A stretch of 58,809 nt of DNA from Nemertoderma westbladi (lineage: Eukaryota; Xenacoelomorpha; Nemertodermatida; Nemertodermatidae), in contig JAUCBJ010005410.1 of the NCBI GenBank assembly GCA_032718475.1, forward strand, positions 1 to 58,809, written 5' to 3'. Of the stretch, positions 11,709 through 23,740 are shown piece by piece (the first letter of the stretch is position 1; each line of letters starts with the position of its first letter). The translations under genes and the position numbers were made by a program. Below the pieces are notes generated by a model that was not told where the DNA came from, did no database searches, and worked only from the letters and a program-made list of their open reading frames with translations.

Positions 11709-14290
11709 TTCACAAGCCTATTCACCATTCCAAACATTAATTAATTAATTTACTTAACAAAACTTCATATGATTGTGAGTGTTCTCTCAAACAAAAGGAC
11801 TGATGCTGTTTTACTTTTCAGATATCTACACTGGTCAACGTCCTTCACATAGATGTAGCCTTATGATGTAGTACAGTAGACCTCTGACAATTATCAGCGT
11901 AAAAGCATTTTTAATAAATAAATGTGAGAATGTTTTTACTTTTCAGATTCAGATTTTTCGCCCCCTAGCAGTAGACTGGAAATCCGCAGACTGGTTAGGG
12001 TCCTCCCCATACAAACAGCCTATGGTCAAGCATGCCTTTCCTAAGTATAAGCAAAAAAGCATTAGAAACAATGAAATTGGAGAAGGATTTCACTTGAGAC
12101 ATTTCACCCTCTAGCGGCAGACTGAGAAATTGTAGATTGGTCAGAGTTTTCCACAAACACGCAGTCTATGGTGTAGTAGACCTCTGACAAGTATCCGCCT
12201 AAAAGCATTATAAACAACGAAACGGGATAAGGTTTTCACTTTCAGACATTTCGCCCCCTAGCGGCCGAATGGAGAACTGCAGTTTGTTCGGCGTCTTACC
12301 TAGACACACACCCTATGGTGTACTACTACACATCTGGCAAGTGTCAGCCTGAAATCATATTAATAACGAATTGGGATAAGGTTTTCACTTTCAGACATTT
12401 GGCCCCCAAGCGGTAGACTGGATAAATGCAGACTGGTTCTAGCTTCTCCCCAAACACACAGTCTATGTTGTAGTAGACCTCTGCCAAGTATCAGCAAAAA
12501 AGCATTATAAACCATGAAATGCATAAAGGTTTTCACTTTCAGACATTGCGCCCCCTAGCGGCAGACAGAGCTATTGCAGATTGGTCTTAGTTCTCCACAA
12601 ACACGCAGTCTTTGATGTAGTAGACCTCTGACAAGTATCAGCCTAAAAACATTATAAACATCAAAATGGAATAATGTTTTCACGTTAAGACATTTCGCCC
12701 CCTAGCGGCCGAATAGATAACTGCAGGTTGTTCGGCGTCCTCTCCAGACACACACCCTATGGTGTAATACACATCTGACAAGTGTCAGACTAAAAGCATT
12801 ATTAATAACGAAATGGGATAAGGTTTTTACTTTCAGACATTTGGCCCCCTAGCGGCAGACTGGAGAAATGTAGACTGGTTCTAGCTCCTCCCCAAACACG
12901 CAGTCTTTGTGTAGTAGACCTCTGCAAAGTATCAGCAAAAAAGCAGTATAAACAACGAAATGGGTGAAGGTTTTCACTTTCAGACATTGCGCCCCCTACC
13001 GGCAGACAGAGGAATTTCAGATTATTCAGAGTTCTCTTCAAACACGCAGTCTATGGTGTAGTCGACTTCTGACAAGTATCAGCCAAAAACATTATAAACA
13101 TCAAAATGGGATAAGGTTTTCACGTTCAGACATTTCGCCCCCTAGCGGCCGAATAGAGAACTGCAGGTTGTTCGGCGTCCTCTCCAGACACAGACCCTAT
13201 GGTGTAATACACATCTGCCAAGTGTCAGCATAAAAGCATTATTAATAACGAAATGGGATAAGGTTTTCACTTTCAGACATTTGGCCCCCTAGCAGTAGAC
13301 TGGAGAAATGCAGACTGGTTCTAGCTCCTCCCCAAACACGCAGTCTTGGTGTAGTAGACCTCTGCCAAGTATCAGCAAAAAAGCAGTATAAACAACGAAA
13401 TGGGTGAAGGTTTTCACTTTCAGACATTGCGCCCCCTACCGGCAGACAGAGAAATTTCAGATTATTCAGAGTTCTCTACAAACACGCAGTCTATGGTGTA
13501 GTCGACTTCTGCCAAGTATCAGCAAAAAAGCATTATAAACAACGAAATGCGATAAGGTTTTCACTTTCAGATATTTATCCCCCTAGCGGCAGACTGGGGA
13601 ATTGCAGATTGGTCAGCATCCTCCGAAAACACACAGCCTATAGTGTAGTAGACCTCTGCCACGTATCAGTTTAAAGGCATTAATAATAACGAAATGGGAG
13701 CAGGTTTTCAGTTTCCCACATTTCGCCCCCTAGCGGCAGACTGGAGAAATGCAGACTGGTTCTAGCTCCTCCCCAAACACGCAGTCTTGGTGTAGTAGAC
13801 CTCTGCCAAGTATCAGCAAAAAAGCAGTATAAACAACGAAATGGGTGAAGGTTTTCACTTTCAGACATTGCGCCCCCTACCGGCAGACAGAGAAATTTCA
13901 GATTATTCAGAGTTCTCTACAAACACGCAGTCTATGGTGTAGTCGACTTCTGCCAAGTATCAGCAAAAAAGCATTATAAACAACGAAATGCGATAAGGTT
14001 TTCACTTTCAGAAATTTATCCCCCTAGCGGCAGACTGGGGAATTGCAGATTGGTCAGCATCCTCCGAAAACACACAGCCTATAGTGTAGTAGACCTCTGC
14101 CACGTATCAGTTTAAAGGCATTAATAATAACGAAATGGGAGCAGGTTTTCAGTTTCCCACATTTCGCCCCCTAGCGGCAGACTGGAGAACTGCAGATTGA
14201 TCAGTGTCGTCCCAAACACACAGTCTATGGTCAAGAACGTATCTGCAAAGTATCATTTAGAACAGATTGAGTCTGTTGGTGCAACCGCTG
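11709..14290. repeat. R-subfamily 147-bp array (copy 5, expanded)
   Basis: Longest R array, about 16 monomers. An internal block of about 440 bp is repeated: 13310-13720 and 13750-14150 are almost identical, including the shared changes GAAATGCGATAAGG and CAGTTTCCCACATTTCG. This shows recent expansion by whole blocks of three monomers. Confidence 0.9.
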
Positions 14291-14670
14291 TTATAGAGTT
14301 TCCTGCTGGTTGACAAATTTGGCTGAAAATGGTTATGGAATAATAGCCCAATTTGACCACAAATACGCATTCACACATAAATGATGCATAAAATTCGCCT
14401 CGATATAACGACGTTTCGCGTCCATGTGCTCGGGGCAGTCTGCATCACGTAGATGCGCATCAAAATGTAGCATAATAGTCGAGACCCAACATGTAGAGTG
14501 ACAGAATGGACTGCTAGGCCTACTGCGCTACCGGTACCAAATTCACGAAATCTGCATTCACGCAAACAAACGCGTAAAATAAGACTCGAGATAGCGACAG
14601 TGCACGTGCTCGTGACGAGAGCTTTCGTTCGATGTATCGCGAGCTCAGATTGGTGCTTGTGTGTAGAAAC
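14291..14670 (+). mobile_element. Element flank truncated by the 60-bp satellite
   Basis: Long version of the flank, as at 3061-3460, including the region near 14300-14510. It stops after TTGTGTGTAGAAACG, where the other copies continue with the GACA tract and hairpin, and the satellite begins at once. The hairpin end is missing. Confidence 0.6.
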
Positions 14671-17600
14671 GATATTACTCGGTAAGGGTGAGTAACTAAG
14701 GGTCGAGTAGTAAGTTCACGATACTATCACTACCTTACTCGGTAAGGGTGAGTAACTAAGGGTACGAGTAGTAAGTTCACGATACTATCACTACCTTACT
14801 CGGTAAGGGTGAGTAACTAATGGTGCGAGTATTAAGTTCACGATACTATCACTACCTTACTCGGTAAGGGTGAGTAACTAAGGTCGAGTAGTAAGTTCAC
14901 GATACTATCACCACCTTACTCGGTAAGGGTGAGTAACTAAGGGTCGAGTAGTAAGTTCACGATACTATCACTACCTTACTCGGTAAGGGTGAGTAACTAA
15001 GGGTCGAGTAGTAAGTTCACGATACTATCACCACCTTACTCGGTAAGGGTGAGTAACTAAGGGTCGAGTAGTAAGTTCACGATACTATCACTACCTTACT
15101 CGGTAAGGGTGAGTAACTAAGGGTACGAGTAGTAAGTTCACGATACTATCACCACCTTACTCGGTAAGGGTGAGTAACTAAGGGTCGAGTAGTAAGTTCA
15201 CGATACTATCACTACCTTACTCGGTAAGGGTGAGTAACTAAGGGTACGAGTAGTAAGTTCACGATACTATCACTACCTTACTCGGTAAGGGTGAGTAACT
15301 AAGGGTCGAGTAGTAAGTTCACGATACTATCACTACCTTACTCGGTAAGGGTGAGTAACTAATGGTACGAGTAGTAAGTTCACGATACTATCACTACCTT
15401 ACTCGGTAAGGGTGAGTAACTAAGGATCGAGTAGTAAGTTCACGATACTATCACTACCTTACTCGGTAAGGGTGAGTAACTAAGGATCGAGTAGTAAGTT
15501 CACGATACTATCACTACCTTACTCGGTAAGGGTGAGTAACTAATGGTACGAGTAGTAAGTTCACGATACTATCACTACCTTACTCGGTAAGGGTGAGCAA
15601 CTAATGGTACGAGTAGTAAGTTCACGATACTATCACTAGCTTAGTCGGTAAGGGTGAGTAACTAAGGATCGAGTAGTAAGTTCACGATACTAGCACTACC
15701 TTACTCGGTAAGGGTGAGTAACTAAGGGTCGAGTAGTAAGTTCACGATACTATCACTACCTTAGTCGGTAAGGGTGAGTAACTAATGGTGCGAGTAGTAA
15801 GTTCACGATACTATCACTACCTTACTCGGTAAGGGTGAGTACCTAAGGATCGAGTAGTAAGTTCACGATACTAGCACTACCTTACTCGGTACGGGTGAGT
15901 AACTAATGGTGCGAGTAGTAAGTTCACGATACTATCACTACCTTACTCGGTAAGGGTGAGTACCTAAGGATCGAGTAGTAAGTTCACGATACTAGCACTA
16001 CCTTACTCGGTAAGGGTGAGTAACTAAGGGTCGAGTAGTAAGTTCACGATACTATCACTACCTTACTCGGTAAGGGTGAGTAACTAAGGGTCGAGTAGTA
16101 AGTTCACGATACTATCACTACCTTACTCGGTAAGGGTGAGTAACTAAGGGTCGAGTAGTAAGTTCACGATACTAGCACTACCTTACTCGGTAAGGGTGAG
16201 TAACTAAGGGTACGAGTAGTAAGTTCACGAAACTATCACTACCTTAGTCGGTAAGGGTGAGTAACTAAGGATCGAGTAGTAGGTTCACGATACTATCACT
16301 ACCTTACTCGGTAAGGGTGAGTAACTAAGTTCACGATACTATCACTACCTTAGTCGGTAAGGGTGAGTAACTAAGGGTCGAGTAGTAAGTTCACGATACT
16401 ATCACTACCTTACTCGGTAAGGGTGAGTAACTAAGGGTCGAGTAGTAAGTTCACGATACTAGCACTACCTTACTCGGTAAGGGTGAGTAACTAAGGGTCG
16501 AGTAGTAAGTTCACGATACTATCACTACCTTACTCGGTAAGGGTGAGTAACTAAGGGTCGAGTAGTAAGTTCACGATACTATCACTACCTTACTCGGTAA
16601 GGGTGAGTACCTAAGGATCGAGTAGTAAGTTCACGATACTAGCACTACCTTACTCGGTAAGGGTGAGTAACTAAGGGTCGAGTAGTAAGTTCACGATACT
16701 ATCACTACCTTAGTCGGTAAGGGTGAGTAACTAATGGTGCGAGTAGTAAGTTCACGATACTATCACTACCTTACTCGGTAAGGGTGAGTACCTAAGGATC
16801 GAGTAGTAAGTTCACGATACTAGCACTACCTTACTCGGTACGGGTGAGTAACTAATGGTGCGAGTAGTAAGTTCACGATACTATCACTACCTTACTCGGT
16901 AAGGGTGAGTACCTAAGGATCGAGTAGTAAGTTCACGATACTAGCACTACCTTACTCGGTAAGGGTGAGTAACTAAGGGTCGAGTAGTAAGTTCACGATA
17001 CTATCACTACCTTACTCGGTAAGGGTGAGTACCTAAGGATCGAGTAGTAAGTTCACGATACTAGCACTACCTTACTCGGTAAGGGTGAGTAACTAAGGGT
17101 CGAGTAGTAAGTTCACGATACTATCACTACCTTACTCGGTAAGGGTGAGTACCTAAGGGTCGAGTAGTAAGTTCACGATACTATCACTACCTTAGTCGGT
17201 AAGGATGAGTATCTAAGGATCGAGTAGTAAGTTCACGATACTATCACTACCTTAGTCGGTAAGGGTGAGTAACTAAGGGTCGAGTAGTAAGTTCACGATA
17301 CTATCACTACCTTAGTCGGTAAGGGTGAGTAACTAATGGTGCGAGTAGTAAGTTCACGATACTATCACTACCTTAGTCGGTAAGGGTGAGTAACTAAGGG
17401 TCGAGTAGTAAGTTCACGATACTATCACTACCTTAGTCGGTAAGGGTGAGTAACTAAGGGTCGAGTAGTAAGTTCACGATACTATCACTACCTTAGTCGG
17501 TAAGGGTGAGTAACTAATGGTGCGAGTAGTAAGTTCACGATACTATCACTACCTTAGTCGGTAAGGGTGAGTAACTAAGGATCGAGTAGTAAGTTCACGA

Positions 17601-20600
17601 TACTAGCACTACCTTACTCGGTAAGGGTGAGTATCTAAGGATCGAGTAGTAAGTTCACGATACTATCACTACCTTACTCGGTAAGGGTGAGTAACTAATG
17701 GTACGAGTAGTAAGTTCACGATACTATCACTACCTTACTCGGTAAGGGTGAGTAACTAAGGGTACGAGTAGTAAGTTCACGATACTATCACTACCTTACT
17801 CGGTAAGGGTGAGTAACTAATGGTGCGAGTAGTAAGTTCACGATACTATCACTACCTTACTCGGTAAGGGTGAGTAACTAAGGGTCGAGTAGTAAGTTCA
17901 CGATACTATCACTACCTTACTCGGTAAGGGTGAGTAACTAATGGTGCGAGTAGTAAGTTCACGATACTATCACTACCTTACTCGGTAAGGGTGAGTAACT
18001 AAGGGTCGAGTAGTAAGTTCACGATACTATCACTACCTTACTCGGTAAGGGTGAGTAACTAAGGGTACGAGTAGTAAGTTCACGATACTATCACTACCTT
18101 ACTCGGTAAGGGTGAGTAACTAATGGTGCGAGTAGTAAGTTCACGATACTATCACTACCTTACTCGGTAAGGGTGAGTAACTAAGGGTCGAGTAGTAAGT
18201 TCACGATACTATCACTACCTTACTCGGTAAGGGTGAGTAACTAATGGTGCGAGTAGTAAGTTCACGATACTATCACTACCTTACTCGGTAAGGGTGAGTA
18301 ACTAAGGGTCGAGTAGTAAGTTCACGATACTATCACTACCTTACTCGGTAAGGGTGAGTAACTAATGGTGCGAGTAGTAAGTTCACGATACTATCACTAC
18401 CTTACTCGGTAAGGGTGAGTAACTAAGGGTCGAGTAGTAAGTTCACGATACTATCACTACCTTACTCGGTAAGGGTGAGTAACTAATGGTGCGAGTAGTA
18501 AGTTCACGATACTATCACTACCTTACTCGGTAAGGGTGAGTAACTAAGGGTCGAGTAGTAAGTTCACGATACTATCACTACCTTACTCGGTAAGGGTGAG
18601 TAACTAAGGGTACGAGTAGTAAGTTCACGATACTATCACTACCTTACTCGGTAAGGGTGAGTAACTAATGGTGCGAGTAGTAAGTTCACGATACTATCAC
18701 TACCTTACTCGGTAAGGGTGAGTAACTAAGGGTCGAGTAGTAAGTTCACGATACTATCACTACCTTACTCGGTAAGGGTGAGTAACTAATGGTACGAGTA
18801 GTAAGTTCACGATACTATCACTACCTTACTCGGTAAGGGTGAGTATCTAAGGATCGAGTAGTAAGTTCACGATACTAGCACTACCTTACTCGGTAAGGGT
18901 GAGTAACTAAGGGTCGAGTAGTAAGTTCACGATACTATCACTACCTTACTCGGTAAGGGTGAGTAACTAAGGGTCGAGTAGTAAGTTCACGATACTAGCA
19001 CTACCTTACTCGGTAAGGGTGAGTAACTAAGGGTCGAGTAGTAAGTTCACAATACTATCACTACCTTACTCGGTAAGGGTGAGTAACTAAGGGTCGAGTA
19101 TTAAGTTCACGATACTATCACTACCTTACTCGGTAAGGGTGAGTAACTAAGGGTCGAGTAGTAAGTTCACGATACTATCACTACCTTACTCGGTAAGGGT
19201 GAGTAACTAATGGTGCGAGTAGTAAGTTCACGATACTATCACTACCTTAGTCGGTAAGGGTGAGTAACTAAGGATCGAGTAGTAAGTTCACGATACTATC
19301 ACTACCTTACTCGGTAAGGGTGAGTAACTAATGGTGCGAGTAGTAAGTTCACGATACTATCACTACCTTAGTCGGTAAGGGTGAGTAACTAATGGTGCGA
19401 GTAGTAAGTTCACGATACTATCACTACCTTACTCGGTAAGGGTGAGTAACTAATGGTACGAGTAGTAAGTTCACGATACTATCACTACCTTACTCGGTAA
19501 GGGTGAGTAACTAATGGTGCGAGTAGTAAGTTCACGATACTATCACTACCTTACTCGGTAAGGGTGAGTAACTAATGGTGCGAGTAGTAAGTTCACGATA
19601 CTATCACTACCTTAGTCGGTAAGGGTGAGTAACTAATGGTGCGAGTAGTAAGTTCACGATACTATCACTACCTTACTCGGTAAGGGTGAGTATCTAAGGA
19701 TCGAGTAGTAAGTTCACGATACTATCACTACCTTACTCGGTAGGGGTGAGTAACTAAGGGTCGAGTAGTAAGTTCACGATACTATCACTACCTTACTCGG
19801 TAGGGGTGAGTAACTAAGGGTACGAGTAGTAAGTTCACGATACTATCACTACCTTACTCGGTAAGGGTGAGTAACTAAGGGTCGAGTAGTAAGTTCACGA
19901 TACTATCACTACCTTACTCGGTAAGGGTGAGTAACTAATGGTGCGAGTAGTAAGTTCACGATACTATCACTACCTTACTCGGTAAGGGTGAGTATCTAAG
20001 GATCGAGTAGTAAGTTCACGATACTATCACTACCTTACTCGGTAAGGGTGAGTAACTAAGGGTCGAGTAGTAAGTTCACGATACTATCACTACCTTAGTC
20101 GGTAAGGGTGAGTATCTAAGGATCGAGTAGTAAGTTCACGATACTATCACTACCTTACTCGGTAAGGGTGAGTAACTAAGGGTCGAGTAGTAAGTTCACG
20201 ATACTATCACTACCTTACTCGGTAAGGGTGAGTAACTAAGGGTCGAGTAGTAAGTTCACGATACTATCACTACCTTAGTCGGTAAGGGTGAGTATCTAAG
20301 GATCGAGTAGTAAGTTCACGATACTATCACTACCTTAGTCGGTAAGGGTGAGTAACTAATGGTGCGAGTAGTAAGTTCACGATACTATCACTACCTTAGT
20401 CGGTAAGGGTGAGTAACTAAGGATCGAGTAGTAAGTTCACGATACTATCACTACCTTAGTCGGTAAGGGTGAGTAACTAATGGTGCGAGTAGTAAGTTCA
20501 CGATACTATCACTACCTTACTCGGTAAGGGTGAGTAACTAATGGTGCGAGTATTAAGTTCACGATACTATCACTACCTTACTTGGCAAGGGTGAGTAACT

Positions 20601-23234
20601 AATGGTGCGAGTATTAAGTTCACGATACTATCACTACCTTAGTCGGTAAGGGTGAGTATCTAAGGATCGAGTAGTAAGTTCACGATACTATCACTACCTT
20701 AGTCGGTAAGGGTGAGTAACTAATGGTGCGAGTAGTAAGTTCACGATACTATCACTACCTTAGTCGGTAAGGGTGAGTAACTAAGGATCGAGTAGTAAGT
20801 TCACGATACTATCACTACCTTAGTCGGTAAGGGTGAGTAACTAATGGTGCGAGTAGTAAGTTCACGATACTATCACTACCTTAGTCGGTAAGGGTGAGTA
20901 ACTAAGGATCGAGTAGTAAGTTCACGATACTATCACTACCTTAGTCGGTAAGGGTGAGTAACTAATGGTGCGAGTAGTAAGTTCACGATACTATCACTAC
21001 CTTACTCGGTAAGGGTGAGTAACTAATGGTGCGAGTAGTAAGTTCACGATACTATCACTACCTTAGTCGGTAAGGGTGAGTAACTAAGGATCGAGTAGTA
21101 AGTTCACGATACTATCACTACCTTAGTCGGTAAGGGTGAGTAACTAAGGATCGAGTAGTAAGTTCACGATACTATCACTACCTTAGTCGGTAAGGGTGAG
21201 TAACTAAGGGTCGAGTATTAAGTTCACGATACTATCACTACCTTACTCGGTAAGGGTGAGTAACTAATGGTGCGAGTAGTAAGTTCACGATACTATCACT
21301 ACCTTACTCGGTAAGGGTGAGTAACTAAGGGTCGAGTATTAAGTTCACGATACTATCACTACCTTACTCGGTAGGGGTGAGTAACTAATGGTACGAGTAG
21401 TAAGTTCACGATACTATCACCACCTTACTCGGTAAGGGTGAGTAACTAAGGATCGAGTAGTAAGTTCACGATACTATCACTACCTTACTCGGTAAGGGTG
21501 AGTAACTAATGGTGCGAGTATTAAGTTCACGATACTATCACTACCTTACTCGGTAAGGGTGAGTAACTAATGGTGCGAGTATTAAGTTCACGATACTATC
21601 ACTACCTTACTCGGTAAGGGTGAGCAACTAATGGTGCGAGTATTAAGTTCACGATACTATCACCACCTTACTCGGTAAGGGTGAGTAACTAAGGGTCGAG
21701 TATTAAGTTCACGATACTATCACTACCTTACTCGGTAAGGGTGAGTAACTAATGGTGCGAGTATTAAGTTCACGATACTATCACTACCTTACTCGGTAAG
21801 GGTGAGTAACTAATGGTGCGAGTATTAAGTTCACGATACTATCACTACCTTACTCGGTAAGGGTGAGCAACTAATGGTGCGAGTATTAAGTTCACGATAC
21901 TATCACTACCTTACTCGGTAAGGGTGAGTAACTAAGGGTCGAGTATTAAGTTCACGATACTATCACTACCTTACTCGGTAAGGGTGAGTAACTAATGGTG
22001 CGAGTATTAAGTTCACGATACTATCACTACCTTACTCGGTAAGGGTGAGCAACTAATGGTGCGAGTATTAAGTTCACGATACTATCACTACCTTACTCGG
22101 TAAGGGTGAGTAACTAAGGGTCGAGTATTAAGTTCACGATACTATCACTACCTTACTCGGTAAGGGTGAGTAACTAATGGTGCGAGTTTTAAGTTCACGA
22201 TACTATCACTACCTTACTCGGTAAGGGTGAGTAACTAAGGGTCGAGTAGTAAGTTCACGATACTATCACTACCTTACTCGGTAAGGGTGAGTAACTAATG
22301 GTGCGAGTATTAAGTTCACGATACTATCACTACCTTACTCGGTAAGGGTGAGTAACTAATGGTGCGAGTATTAAGTTCACGATACTATCACTACCTTACT
22401 CGGTAAGGGTGAGTAACTAAGGGTCGAGTAGTAAGTTCACGATACTATCACTACCTTACTCGGTAAGGGTGAGTAACTAAGGGTCGAGTAGTAAGTTCAC
22501 GATACTATCACTACCTTACTCGGTAAGGGTGAGTAACTAAGGGTCGAGTAGTAAGTTCACGATACTCTCACTACCTTACTCGGTAAGGGTGAGTAACTAA
22601 GGGTCGAGTAGTAAGTTCACGATACTATCACTACCTTACTCGGTAAGGGTGAGTAACTAATGGTCGACTAGTAAGTTCACGATACTATCACTACCGTACT
22701 CGGTAAGGGTGAGTAACTAAGGGTCGACTAGTAAGTTCACGATACTATCACTACCTTACTCGGTAAGGGTGAGTAACTAAGGGTCGAGTAGTAAGTTCAC
22801 GATACTATCACTACCTTACTCGGTAAGGGTGAGTAACTAAGGGTCGAGTAGTAAGTTCACGATACTATCACTACCTTACTCGGTAAGGGTGAGTAACTAA
22901 GGGTCGAGTAGTAAGTTCACGATACTATCACTAGCTTACTCGGTAAGGGTGAGTAACTAATGGTGCGAGTAGTAAGTTCACGATACTATCACTAGCTTAC
23001 TCGGTAAGGGTGAGTAACTAAGGGTCGAGTAGTAAGTTCACGATACTATCACTAGCTTACTCGGTAAGGGTGAGTAACTAATGGTGCGAGTAGTAAGTTC
23101 ACGATACTATCACTAGCTTACTCGGTAAGGGTGAGTAACTAAGGGTCGAGTAGTAAGTTCACGATACTATCACTAGCTTACTCGGTAAGGGTGAGTAACT
23201 AATGGTGCGAGTAGTAAGTTCACGATACTATCAC
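14671..23234. repeat. 60/61-bp satellite DNA array, ~140 copies
   Basis: Continuous head-to-tail array of a 60-bp monomer (TTACTCGGTAAGGGTGAGTA, then ACTAAGGGTCGAGTAGTAAG, then TTCACGATACTATCACTACC). A 61-bp variant has ATGGTGCGAG or GGGTACGAG. Diagnostic variants (TTAGTCGG, GTATCTAAGGATC, GTACCTAAGG, GAGTATTAAG, GAGCAACTAA) form local alternations of two, three or four monomers. One shortened monomer lies near 16320-16350. Arms TTACTC and GAGTAA are an inverted repeat within each monomer. No open frame of note. Satellites of this kind are often heterochromatic or centromere-near, but nothing here shows location. Confidence 0.97.
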
Positions 23235-23740
23235 ATCCGAAACTCAAGGCAATATGTATTGATTCTGTACCGTGGCGTACGGCAATTCCACTCTAATACT
23301 CCAATAGCTTGAAATTTCTGCTTCTTATAATATTAACTCATCATTCTCTTACACACTTCTCAATTGTTACAAAAAGTGATAAAGTTATGTGAAGGTTTAC
23401 AATCCGAAAATACACTTTAATACAGCTATTAACAATAAATAGTAATATATATATAAAATAATTTATAATAAATTAATAAACATATTATATTATTTATAAT
23501 ACTGTTTCGTAAATTCTGTACAATAGATACAAATGTGGATTAATAGTTTTGCTTATAAACGTGCGGTATACGAAAATATTGAAAGAAAGTGTAAGGTTCC
23601 AACTCAGTGTCAAAGAAAATATAGATGGCATACTTATTGCAAGCTTGACATTCGAAATAACTTAACATATGAAATAAACTTATTACAAAACTTAAATATA
23701 TACAAAATAATTTGCTTGGAATTTCATGACACCAATTAAA
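23235..23740. other. AT-rich spacer and probable 3' UTR of the FSIP1-like gene
   Basis: Unique sequence right of the satellite. A minus-strand ATTAAA poly(A) signal candidate is at 23416-23421, about 320 bases beyond the FSIP1-like stop. The plus-strand open frame at 23533-23739 has no recognisable product and is probably chance. Confidence 0.4.

Noticed and set aside
14671-23234. CRISPR-like regularly spaced repeats
   Set aside because: There are no unique spacers: the whole 60-bp unit repeats, and the surroundings are eukaryotic genes.
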